Positions 24,923 through 35,385 of a DNA stretch of 42,079 bases are shown in pieces. The notes beneath the pieces were generated by a model. The model saw only the letters and a list, made by a program, of their open reading frames with translations, ran no database searches and had not been told where the DNA came from. The DNA is taken from NCBI GenBank assembly GCA_024330265.1, contig JANDLT010000040.1, positions 1 to 42,079 of the forward strand. Reading direction: 5' to 3'. Made by a program: the position numbers and the translations under genes. Source of the DNA: Pyrinomonadaceae bacterium MAG19_C2-C3. GTDB lineage: Bacteria; Acidobacteriota; Blastocatellia; Pyrinomonadales; Pyrinomonadaceae. Numbering within the stretch: position 1 is the stretch's first letter; each line of letters begins with the position of its first letter.

Positions 24923-25474
24923 TCACTTGAACAACTTGGCGACGGCGATGCTGAAACCGGGAACTACGTCTTCGCCTTCGAGCATGTCGCCTTCGGTTAG
25001 GCGTGTGACTTTGTTGCCGGAACGATGAACGGTGACGGCACGCACTTTCGAGTTTAAGACCCAGACGGCAAGCGCGCCGAAGCGCAGCCACATCTCGACT
25101 TTTTCTTCGACCTCAAAAGCCGTGTCGTTCGGGCTGACGACTTCAATCGCAAGGTCGGGCGCGCCGGGGAAATAACCGTCCACATCGCCGACTTCATCTA
25201 CGCGCTCTTTACGGACGAAGGCGGCATCGGGAGCGCGCACAAGGTCGGGATTGCGTTTAAGTAAGAAGCCGGTTTCGGCGGCAAACACCTCACCTAAGTC
25301 GTTGTCTTCAACATATACGGCAAGCGGTGCGGCGATTCGTATCGCGTGTTTTCCGTGTCGTTGTCCGGCTGGCGACATTTGAATCAATTCTCCTTCAATC
25401 AATTCGTAGCGATAGACACCGCGCGGCAGTTTCAATAATTCTTCGGCGGTCATCAATGCGGTTGAGGTCGTCAT
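24923..25474 (-). CDS. Uma2 family protein (PD-(D/E)xK nuclease fold)
   Basis: The 183-residue product matches the Uma2 family: YELIEGELIQMSPAG near residues 22-36, VRAPDAAFVRK near 79-89, and the core PDLAIEVVSPND near 106-117 followed by EVEEKVEMWLRFGALAVWVL. The Asp and Glu residues of the core form the nuclease-like active site. Uma2 proteins are abundant in Cyanobacteria and other environmental bacteria, and their natural substrate is not known. An AAGGTGG ribosome-binding site lies five bases before the ATG. It lies 26 bases after uvrB, probably by chance rather than function. Confidence 0.85.
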   Translation of the reverse strand: MTTSTALMTAEELLKLPRGVYRYELIEGELIQMSPAGQRHGKHAIRIAAPLAVYVEDNDLGEVFAAETGFLLKRNPDLVRAPDAAFVRKERVDEVGDVDGYFPGAPDLAIEVVSPNDTAFEVEEKVEMWLRFGALAVWVLNSKVRAVTVHRSGNKVTRLTEGDMLEGEDVVPGFSIAVAKLFK

Positions 25475-25500
25475 ATATCCACCTTCTTTTCAGGTCGCTT

Positions 25501-27486
<1,986 letters not shown>

Positions 27487-27525
27487 AGTGATGAGTGATG
27501 AGTGATGAGTGATGAGTGATGAGTG
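27487..27525. repeat. Heptanucleotide tandem repeat at the uvrB start
   Basis: The unit AGTGATG is repeated 5.6 times and abuts the uvrB start codon directly. Seven-base units resemble the short tandem repeats known from cyanobacterial genomes. Copy-number change would alter the spacing to any upstream ribosome-binding site, or the frame if translation begins at the upstream GTG. Confidence 0.85.
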
Positions 27526-27620
27526 CGAATCTGACTTTGCTTTCGTCACCTTCACCGCGTCAATGTAATCAAGATAAAAGTTAAGTTACGGATAACTTTA
27601 ACTTGGTCACATCTCGCTTG

Positions 27621-27653
27621 TCACTCATCACTCATCACTCATCACTCATCACT
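27621..27653. repeat. Heptanucleotide tandem repeat in opposite orientation
   Basis: The same heptamer appears 4.7 times in reverse orientation (TCACTCA on the plus strand). It overlaps two bases of the stop codon of the HEAT-repeat gene at 27652-27654. With the copy at 27487-27525 it brackets a 95-base spacer and could form a long hairpin in the transcript. Confidence 0.8.
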
Positions 27654-30600
27654 AAACTCGCTGTTGCATGTTCGATGGTTGATTGCTGATTTGATAAACG
27701 GCTTCCATCACGGCGGAGCGCACATCGGGCGGCAGAGAGCCGCGCACGGCGAGACGGCGGAAGGCGGGCAGGACTTCGGGTTGACCGGAAAGGGCGAGAA
27801 GTTTGACGACGGCGAGGCGAACTTCGGTGCTGGGTTCTTGCTCGATGGCTTGCAGAAGTGGTGTGAACTCACCCGCTTTCGCCATTAAGAACAGAAGCGA
27901 GAAGGCTTCGTAAGTGCGTTCGCGGCTTTCTCCGGTCAGGTTTTTTAGGGCGTGAGTGGCAAGACCCGAACCGGCGATTGCCGCCCCTATGTTGCGACGA
28001 CGTTCAGGCGAAGCTTCACGTAGGGCGCGGGTGAACGCTCCGGTGTGGTCGGTCGTCGCACGGTGCAGGGCTTGGGCGGCGGCATTGCGAACTTCGACGG
28101 CGCGGTCGTCGAACGCGGCGAAGATTTCCCCTACCGCTTCTTCGCTCGTCATGCGTCCGAGCGCGGCGACAGCGGCGACACGTTCGCGCGCATCGGCGTT
28201 GGCGAGACGGGCGCGCAAAGCTTCGGGGATGCGCGTCGTATCTTCAGCTTCAAATTCATCCTCAATGGTGGGCGACGGTTCATCGTGAGTGATGTCAACT
28301 TCCGCGACGGTTTCGAGTTCGTCGTCTGTGGTAGTGGCGGTGGGAGCGATTGCCTGAAGTTCGTGCGAAGTCGCGGCTTCGACGTTTTCGGAAACGGGAA
28401 CGAGTTCGAGGGCGAACGGTGACACATCTTCATCGTCGCCGGGTGAAGGTGATGATGCGGCGGCGGGTTCGATTTCGGCGGTGTATTGTTCGCGGTAATC
28501 GGCGGCATCATCGGCAACGACATCGGGTGTGGCGGAGATGAGCGTCATTTCACGCAACGCGGAAGCGGGCAGTTCCGGCGGCGGTGCGTCGTCGTATGCT
28601 TCTTCTTCGGCGGTCGGCGGAGTCTCGTTGAAATCGAGGTCAAGCCATTCTTCGGGGGCAGTTTCCTGTTTCGCGTCGCTGAGGGGGGTGATGACGAAAG
28701 CTTGCGTTTCGATTTCCGGCTCAACTTCCGCACTGTCGGGAGCGGTGGTCGCGGGGCGCGAAAGGTCGGTGATGTCAAACGCCGTTGCATCATCGCTTCC
28801 GACTTCGGGAGTGGGTGATGATAAAGGCGGTGCGACGGCGGTTGAATCAAGCGTTGAATCGGGTATTGAAATAAATTCAAAGGGCGCGATTTGCCCTTCG
28901 TTCGTCTGCGTCGCCTGTTCGAGATGTTCGACGGGCGCGATGACGACAGGTATTTCTTCCGTTAGAACTTCGTCTGAATCAAGCGGCTCAAGGGCTTCAA
29001 TCGCTTGTTCGGCAGCGATTGGAAGCGCGTCATCTTCAAGCGGCGCGGGTTCGGGGTGAACGACTTCAAATTGTTCAATTTCAGTTTGGACGGTTTCAAG
29101 TTGAACGGCTTCGGGTTCGACGATTTCAAATTGGGCGGCTTCAGGTTGGACAACTTCAAACCCGACAACTTCAGGCGCGGCGGTTTCGATTGAAGAAGTC
29201 GCGTCGTGTGTCAGGTCTTCCGTTTGGCGTGTCGGGTCTTCGGCTTGAACGTCGCGTTGCGGTTCTTCGATTACCACAGGAGTTTTCAGCACTGAATCAA
29301 CGAGAGCCTGTTGCGAAGCCTGGGCTTGACGCATGATGTCGAGCGGGTTTTCCGGTTCGACGCGCGCGAAGTTTGCGAGCGGGGCGAGCGTGACGAAATT
29401 CGTCGGAGGTGTTTCCCCGCTTTCCGGTTGGTCGGCGGCGAGTTGAGTCGCGGCGACTGCCGTACACGCGGCGATGGCGTGGTCAATCACGCGATACGGA
29501 ATGACGCGCTTGTTTTCGCGGCGGCGCATTTTGGTTAAAGGCTCGACCGCACGCGAATCGCGCAACGCGGCAAGTGAATCTATCGCCGCGCGGCGCACTT
29601 CGGGAGATTTGTCGTGGAGCGCGGTGATTAGCGGCGGTGTCGCATCGGGGTTCGCGCTCATGCCGAGAGCGCGCGCGGCGGTGACGCGGGCGACGGGAGT
29701 TTTGGCGTGTCGCAAATCGCGCGTCGCATCGTCGAAATAGCCGTAAGCGACGTAGGCATGGCGGGCTTGGTCGCGGCGCGCGATGTTGCGCGTTGACAGG
29801 GCGGCGACTAATTCCGAAGCGACGAGTTCGCGTGACGCGGCATCGTTTGCCCCACGCAAAATCTCGTCGGAATACTCTTTACCGTCAAGCAAGTTTTGCA
29901 ATTCGCGGGCGACGGCTTCCGTGTCAACGGGTGCGATGACGACCGGCGGTTGGGCGGTTATGGTCGCCGCTTCGTCGTGTGATGAAGCCGATGATTCATC
30001 CGGCGCGCCGACCACCGGAACAAGCGACGGAGACATTTCCGCTTCGTCGTCTTCACGTTCACTGTATTTGGCGGCGATGGCGGATGCGGTGATGGCGGAC
30101 GCGAGTCCGATTCCGGCTTCCGTGTTGACGTGCGGCGCGGTCACGGGTTCGGCATCGGAAGCGGCGAGCAGTCCGGCGTTGGGAGCGACGGCGGCAAGTG
30201 GCTTGGGCGGTGTCACGATGTCTTTGTCGGAGGCGAGCGTGACGGTTTCCGCAATTTGACCTTTATCCAGAGCGGGCGGCGGAACGGTGCTTTGGCGCGC
30301 GACGCGGACGAATAAGAATAGACCGATTGCCAGACCCAACGCGGCGAGCATAATCCACAACGGATTGCTTTTGACGACGGTCGCCACCATCGTCGCAAAC
30401 GATGAAGAATTATCGGCGGCGGGATTAACAACCGTTGTCGCGGGTGTCAGCGGCGCGTCGGTTCGGGCTTGCGCTATTTCATCGGTCGCGGGCGTCGGGC
30501 TAACTTCGGGCGACGCCTCGGTTGATGCGGTTGACGGAAGCGCGGCGGTGTTCACGGCGTCGGTTGGTGAAGCGTCCGCCGGATTGGGTACATCATCGGG

Positions 30601-31401
30601 AGCGGCGTTGTTGAAGTTCAAATTTCTCGCGGCTAAATCTCTCTCGGCGTTTCTCGCGGCAAGGAGGCGTTGTTGGGCGAGTGTCGCGGCGGCGGCATCG
30701 CGTGCGGTGTCGCGTGTGTTTTGATTTGGGCTTTCCTGTGTGACGGTGTTCGCGGTTGATTGAGTCGGCGTCGGGCGTGACTGGTTCGTGTTCGCCTGAT
30801 TGTTGGCGGATGCTTGCGTTGAATTATTGGAAGCGATTTCGCCCGGTGTGTCGAACACGACATCGAGCCGGTTGAAGCGTTGATTGACGCGGGCTTTCGC
30901 GCCCGGATTTAAGCGAAACGAAAGCACCGCGTCATTGCCGCGACGCTGAACCTGCGCGTCTTCAAAGCCGCGTCCGCGCGCTCCGCTTCTGACGGCGGAA
31001 GCGTCCGCACCCGGAATCACAACGTAAAAACGATTGCCGCTTCGGTAAGCGGCATAATCGTTGAGCGGAGCGTCAGAGGTAATCGTGACGCGCGAGCCTT
31101 CCGGCGAATCGGTGGTGCGTAAAGGCGTGATGCGCTTGGTTTGTGTGGCGGTATTGGCGTTGGTTCGGTTTGTGTTCTGTGATGCGCTTGAAGCGGTTGC
31201 GGCGGGACGGCGACGTTGTTGGGCATGCGTCGTACCGGAAATCACATCGCCCGTCACTGCAAGCCCGCCGACGAGGAGCATAACGGCGAACACACAAAGC
31301 GCGATTGTCCGGCATCGCGCGCTTTGATAACTTACCGATGAACGACTTGATAACGAACGACGCGCCGATTCGACAAACGAAAACCGTGAGGGTTGAGCCA
31401 T
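27652..31401 (-). CDS. AMIN-like/HEAT-repeat membrane protein 1
   Basis: The 1,249-residue protein has a first hydrophobic segment at about 32-56, an AMIN-like beta domain at about 102-186 (SRVTITSDAPLNDYAAYRSG), a long Asn/Thr/Ala-rich linker and a second membrane helix at 347-366. HEAT repeats lie at about 555-660 (SPEVRRAAIDSLAALRDSRA), then an acidic Pro/Glu-rich region with a ten-residue repeat, and C-terminal HEAT repeats at about 1100-1240. AMIN domains bind envelope components such as peptidoglycan, and HEAT repeats bind proteins. The topology suggests AMIN outside and HEAT inside the cell. The next gene upstream is a paralogue: both end in a matching segment, YEAFSLLFLMAKAGEF here and YEAFSLLSVVVKGGEF there. 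No function is known to me. Confidence 0.78.
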   Translation of the reverse strand: MAQPSRFSFVESARRSLSSRSSVSYQSARCRTIALCVFAVMLLVGGLAVTGDVISGTTHAQQRRRPAATASSASQNTNRTNANTATQTKRITPLRTTDSPEGSRVTITSDAPLNDYAAYRSGNRFYVVIPGADASAVRSGARGRGFEDAQVQRRGNDAVLSFRLNPGAKARVNQRFNRLDVVFDTPGEIASNNSTQASANNQANTNQSRPTPTQSTANTVTQESPNQNTRDTARDAAAATLAQQRLLAARNAERDLAARNLNFNNAAPDDVPNPADASPTDAVNTAALPSTASTEASPEVSPTPATDEIAQARTDAPLTPATTVVNPAADNSSSFATMVATVVKSNPLWIMLAALGLAIGLFLFVRVARQSTVPPPALDKGQIAETVTLASDKDIVTPPKPLAAVAPNAGLLAASDAEPVTAPHVNTEAGIGLASAITASAIAAKYSEREDDEAEMSPSLVPVVGAPDESSASSHDEAATITAQPPVVIAPVDTEAVARELQNLLDGKEYSDEILRGANDAASRELVASELVAALSTRNIARRDQARHAYVAYGYFDDATRDLRHAKTPVARVTAARALGMSANPDATPPLITALHDKSPEVRRAAIDSLAALRDSRAVEPLTKMRRRENKRVIPYRVIDHAIAACTAVAATQLAADQPESGETPPTNFVTLAPLANFARVEPENPLDIMRQAQASQQALVDSVLKTPVVIEEPQRDVQAEDPTRQTEDLTHDATSSIETAAPEVVGFEVVQPEAAQFEIVEPEAVQLETVQTEIEQFEVVHPEPAPLEDDALPIAAEQAIEALEPLDSDEVLTEEIPVVIAPVEHLEQATQTNEGQIAPFEFISIPDSTLDSTAVAPPLSSPTPEVGSDDATAFDITDLSRPATTAPDSAEVEPEIETQAFVITPLSDAKQETAPEEWLDLDFNETPPTAEEEAYDDAPPPELPASALREMTLISATPDVVADDAADYREQYTAEIEPAAASSPSPGDDEDVSPFALELVPVSENVEAATSHELQAIAPTATTTDDELETVAEVDITHDEPSPTIEDEFEAEDTTRIPEALRARLANADARERVAAVAALGRMTSEEAVGEIFAAFDDRAVEVRNAAAQALHRATTDHTGAFTRALREASPERRRNIGAAIAGSGLATHALKNLTGESRERTYEAFSLLFLMAKAGEFTPLLQAIEQEPSTEVRLAVVKLLALSGQPEVLPAFRRLAVRGSLPPDVRSAVMEAVYQISNQPSNMQQRV
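29057..29190. repeat. Repeats of 30 bp encoding a ten-residue unit
   Basis: Inside the HEAT-repeat gene about four degenerate 30-base units encode a decapeptide of the form E-x-x-Q-F-E-V-V-x-P (for example EAAQFEIVEP and EIEQFEVVHP). The stretch lies in the acidic linker between the two HEAT blocks. Confidence 0.6.
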
Positions 31402-31486
31402 ATCAATTACACCACCGACTTAGATGAATATGCGGGTGCGGCGACGTGAGTCTTGAAGTTTGCCGCCATTATTAGGTTAGGCTGCA

Positions 31487-34186
31487 TTATGCAATGCGCG
31501 CGGTGTTTCTGTCACTACCGACGTTGTTTTCCATTACGATTGATGTCGTATCGAAGTCATCGCTTGCCGTTGGCTGTGAGTCTTCGACGATTTCCGCGTG
31601 CGCTTGTCCGCCGACCGCTTCGTTGAAATTTATTTCGAGAATCGCTTTACGAACTCCGGCGGGAAGCGCGGCGTTATCAGCGATTTTACTTAACGCGGCA
31701 AGGGCGCGTTCGTCGCACGAGATACGCAGGAAACGCACCAGAGCGAGGCGCACGGTGGTTTCTTCATGCGTCGCAATCGCATCAATGATGATTTGAAATT
31801 CACCGCCTTTGACGACCACCGAAAGCAGCGAGAAAGCTTCGTAGCCTTGTCTGCGGTCTTCGCTGCCAAGACGACTCACAGCTTGCGCGGCGAATCCGGC
31901 TTCAATCAACGCGCGGGCGATTTGCCGGAGCGTTTCCACATCGGCGTTTTCAATCACGCGAACGTAAGCGTCGGCGCGGTCAAAACCGAAACGTGAAATC
32001 GAACGCGCCGCCGCCGCGCGAACTTCGCGCGCATCGTCAATCAAACATAACAGCACGGGAACGAAAACCGATTCGTGGTCAATCGTGCCGAGACTCGAAA
32101 CCGCCGCCGCACGCACCGCCGCCGATCCGTCATGCGCCGCCATCAAGCTCAAAGCCGCGACCGATGCTTCGGCTTTGAATTGCGCGAGTTCGCGCGCCGC
32201 CGCCGCACGCACTTCCGGGTCTGTGGTTTCCAAACGCTGCATCACGTTGCCGAAGATTTCATCGTCAAGCCATTCGGGAAGTAATTGAACCTTCCCCGTC
32301 GGTTCGAGCGTCGTGATTTCTCCCGTCCAAACGTCCCCGTATCCGGTTAGCAAGCTGGACGATTGCTTGTCACCGATTTCAAAATCGAAGTTCAATGCCG
32401 GAACGGAACACCGTGCGAGGGCATCGCTCAACAGGTTCGACGGGATGTCCGCGTGTCTGCGCGCGACATCGAGCAACGCTCCGATGGCGGCGGGAACGCC
32501 GAGCGTGCCGAGTCCGGCGACGGCTTCGACTCTCACCGCGTTGTCACGGTCATACAAGGCTTCGAGCAGAAATGGGAACGCTGCCGATGAACCGATTTCA
32601 CCGAGCGAACGCGCCGATGCGATGCGGTCACACGATTCGGGAGCGAGCAACAGAGACGCGCTAAGACGCGCGACGAAGCCGTATTCTTCGAGCGTCGTGC
32701 GGACTTTGCGCCGCTTGGCTTCGTCTCCCCCGACGAAGCGCAACTGTTTCATCAAAGATATTTCAAGGGCGCGACGGTCATCGGGAGCGCGCGAATTTAG
32801 AACGTCGAGGCGATGCGGTTCGCCGTTCATCAACTTGTTTATTTCTTGGTCAATTTGATAAGCACCATACATCACAAGCGGCGCGGCGGCGGGAGCGGCG
32901 ACCATTCGCATTCCGGCTTTCACCAAACCGGATGATGCTTGATTAGCTTCGCTGTCAAGTTCGTTATTAACCGGAGCGGCGGGCGCAAGTTTATCGCTTC
33001 CCTTTCGTCTATCGTTTCCCTTTCGCTTATCCTTTTCCGATGCCGCTTGTCGCTTGGCTTCGGCTTTGGAAGTTTTCGCGGCTTGGTCGGGATTCGATGC
33101 CGATGATACCGAAGCATCATCGCTTCTTTGACGACGGACAAACACGAACGCCCCGACGAGCGAGACCGCCACGCCGAACAATCCCCACAGCAGATAATCT
33201 CCTTGTTCTTCACCTTTTTCCGCATTCGCTTCCGTGTTCGTGGCGGAAGCAGTGTTCACGTCCGCACTAGGCGTCAAGTTCGATGCCGTCTCCGGGTTTT
33301 CGACGACCACGAGCGGAGATGATGCGGGCGTCGCTTCACCGGATGAAGGCGATGATGAAGCGGGCAATGATGAAGCGGGCGAGACGGTTGACGGCGACGC
33401 GAATGCCAACTCGTTTTGTGACGGGGCGGCGAATTGAGATGAAGCGGTAAAGGGCTTTCCGCCTTCGTTGCCGGACGCTTGTGGAACTTTCGCCGTTTTG
33501 CTTTTGCCGCCTGACTTGAAGCGCGTCACGCCCGGAGCGCGTGCGCCGACTTGCGTTTGGCTTGCGTCGAGATTCAACGTCGGGATTTCTTCCGAAGAAT
33601 TTAGCAACGGCGAACCGATGCTTGCGCCGCGCTTCGATGCCGCAGGACGCGACGCAGTGCGCGTGTTCTTGGTATTCATCTCACGCGCAGGTTGCGCCGT
33701 TTCGCGGCTGGCAGTTTCATTGACGACGACTTCGAGATTGTTGCCCTGTTGACGGACGGCGGCGTTGCCCGCTTCGCGCACAGGGAACACGAGTTCGAGC
33801 GAATCACCGACGCGCCTCTGCGTCACCCCGCGCGGAGCGGAAGCGTTCATGCTCTGACCTTTATAAATCACGACGTGCAAGCCTTCGGCGTCGTGCCACG
33901 TTTGCGGGCGCGCGACCGGAGCATCGGCGGCGAGCGTATAGACGCTGCCCTGCGCGGTTTGTCTGGATGAAACACCCGTGACGCGCACGCCCGTTTCTTT
34001 TCCGCGTTGCGCGTGCGGCACAATCGAAGCGAGGATGGCGAGTGATGCGACACACAAAGCGACTAACGCCGCGCGCACGGCAAACGGAAAATCTTTCCCT
34101 TTGAGTCGCAAACCGAAACGCGGTTTGTGCGAAGCAACAACAATCGAAAGCGGCGAACGTGTTTTATTCTCGGATGTTTGTGACAT
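31487..34186 (-). CDS. AMIN-like/HEAT-repeat membrane protein 2
   Basis: The 899-residue protein repeats the plan of its downstream neighbour. A hydrophobic segment lies at about 38-58, an AMIN-like beta domain at about 66-156 (VYTLAADAPVARPQTWHDAE), a Ser/Pro-rich linker, a second membrane helix at 331-351 and a charged stretch. HEAT repeats follow from about residue 480 to the end (DNAVRVEAVAGLGTLGVPAA and EVRAAAARELAQFKAEASVA). It lacks the acidic repeat region of protein 1. It is 85 bases upstream of protein 1 on the same strand and likely co-transcribed with it. The response-regulator gene lies 205 bases further upstream in the same direction. The function is unknown; an envelope scaffold is a reasonable guess. 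Confidence 0.78.
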   Translation of the reverse strand: MSQTSENKTRSPLSIVVASHKPRFGLRLKGKDFPFAVRAALVALCVASLAILASIVPHAQRGKETGVRVTGVSSRQTAQGSVYTLAADAPVARPQTWHDAEGLHVVIYKGQSMNASAPRGVTQRRVGDSLELVFPVREAGNAAVRQQGNNLEVVVNETASRETAQPAREMNTKNTRTASRPAASKRGASIGSPLLNSSEEIPTLNLDASQTQVGARAPGVTRFKSGGKSKTAKVPQASGNEGGKPFTASSQFAAPSQNELAFASPSTVSPASSLPASSSPSSGEATPASSPLVVVENPETASNLTPSADVNTASATNTEANAEKGEEQGDYLLWGLFGVAVSLVGAFVFVRRQRSDDASVSSASNPDQAAKTSKAEAKRQAASEKDKRKGNDRRKGSDKLAPAAPVNNELDSEANQASSGLVKAGMRMVAAPAAAPLVMYGAYQIDQEINKLMNGEPHRLDVLNSRAPDDRRALEISLMKQLRFVGGDEAKRRKVRTTLEEYGFVARLSASLLLAPESCDRIASARSLGEIGSSAAFPFLLEALYDRDNAVRVEAVAGLGTLGVPAAIGALLDVARRHADIPSNLLSDALARCSVPALNFDFEIGDKQSSSLLTGYGDVWTGEITTLEPTGKVQLLPEWLDDEIFGNVMQRLETTDPEVRAAAARELAQFKAEASVAALSLMAAHDGSAAVRAAAVSSLGTIDHESVFVPVLLCLIDDAREVRAAAARSISRFGFDRADAYVRVIENADVETLRQIARALIEAGFAAQAVSRLGSEDRRQGYEAFSLLSVVVKGGEFQIIIDAIATHEETTVRLALVRFLRISCDERALAALSKIADNAALPAGVRKAILEINFNEAVGGQAHAEIVEDSQPTASDDFDTTSIVMENNVGSDRNTARIA

Positions 34187-34391
34187 GGCTTTGAATCTGC
34201 GGGCGGGAGAAGCCCTCTTGAGAAAGGCTGTTAGCGGGTGAAGGCTGTGGTGTGACTATCGTGCCGCGATGTGTGGAAGCGAACGGGTAAGGCGGCGACG
34301 TGTAAGGTGAGAAGGCGGAGTCGGGCAGGAGTACGAACGCTTCGGGTGAAGGATGTGAAGCGGTGAAAACGACGAACGAGACGGAAGCGGT

Positions 34392-35177
34392 TCAACCCTG
34401 TTCGTCGTTGAATTTATAGCCGATTCCCCACACGGTTAAAACCATGCGAGGGCTTTCGGGGTCATCTTCGATTTTCGCCCGCAAACGGTTGATGTGTGAA
34501 TCAATCGTGCGGTCGTAACCTTCGTAAGAATAATCCCAAATCTTCTCTAACAAGTATTTGCGCGGAAAGACGCGACCGGGATTGGTCGCAAACAAGCGCA
34601 ACAATTCAAACTCTTTCGGCGTCAGTTCGACTTCGCGTTCACCGATTCTGACTTCGCGCTTTGCCGGGTCAATACGCAAACGACCGCGCACGACGGGAAC
34701 TTCCGAATCATCATCTTCGGCGCGGGCGACATTGCGCGCACGCCGCAAAACGGATTTAAGCCGCGCTTCGAGTTCGCGGAAACTAAACGGCTTCGTGATG
34801 TAATCGTCCGCTCCCATCTCAAGACCTAAAACCTTATCAATCACATCGTCTTTCGCCGTCAACATCAGAATCGGGATGTACGGAACTTTCTCGCGCACCG
34901 CACGACACACCGCGAGACCGTCCATCTTCGGCAACATCAAATCAAGCACAATCGCATCGGGGCGATTTTCAATCGCGGCTTGTACGCCCACCAGCCCGTC
35001 ATCGGCAGTGATGACCGTATAACCGACGCGCGAAAAGTATTCACTAATCGCCGTCGAGATGTTCTCGTCGTCTTCGATAACGAGCAGCGACGTTGGGCGT
35101 TCGCCGGTGGCGGAGCGCGAAGCGTCTTGGTCTTTCGTACTGGAAGAAGCGTTGCCGACGACTGGTTTCGTACTCAT
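34392..35177 (-). CDS. OmpR-family response regulator
   Basis: The product of about 261 residues has a receiver domain at about 30-145 with acidic residues DD at 36-37, the phosphoacceptor Asp79 (IVLDLMLPKMDG) and the switch lysine in DYITKPFS. A winged-helix DNA-binding domain follows (ELTPKEFELLRLFATNPGRV and the GYDRTIDSHINRLRAKIEDD recognition helix). About 30 Ser/Thr-rich residues precede the receiver domain. The ATG at 35177 is my preferred start; a GTG at 35231 would add 18 basic residues, and neither has a clear ribosome-binding site. No histidine kinase gene is adjacent. It could control the HEAT-repeat genes downstream, but nothing in the sequence proves it. Confidence 0.92.
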   Translation of the reverse strand: MSTKPVVGNASSSTKDQDASRSATGERPTSLLVIEDDENISTAISEYFSRVGYTVITADDGLVGVQAAIENRPDAIVLDLMLPKMDGLAVCRAVREKVPYIPILMLTAKDDVIDKVLGLEMGADDYITKPFSFRELEARLKSVLRRARNVARAEDDDSEVPVVRGRLRIDPAKREVRIGEREVELTPKEFELLRLFATNPGRVFPRKYLLEKIWDYSYEGYDRTIDSHINRLRAKIEDDPESPRMVLTVWGIGYKFNDEQG

Positions 35178-35385
35178 TAGTAGTTTAGGTTTGCGGGAGC
35201 GTCGAACGGTGGATTGTCGTGCTTGCGTCACGGAAGCGTCGGGATACGCTTCGACAAGCGATTAGGAATATAACAGCTTGGCGTTCGTGAACTCAAGCAC
35301 TTATTGATTTCGCGGCAAATCTTAAACCGGGGTAGTCGTTTAGTGGCGGTCCAAAGACCCCCACAAAAACACGAAGATTGAATTA

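Noticed and set aside
27487..27653. CRISPR array
   Set aside because: The repeats are 7-base head-to-tail units without spacers and in two orientations.
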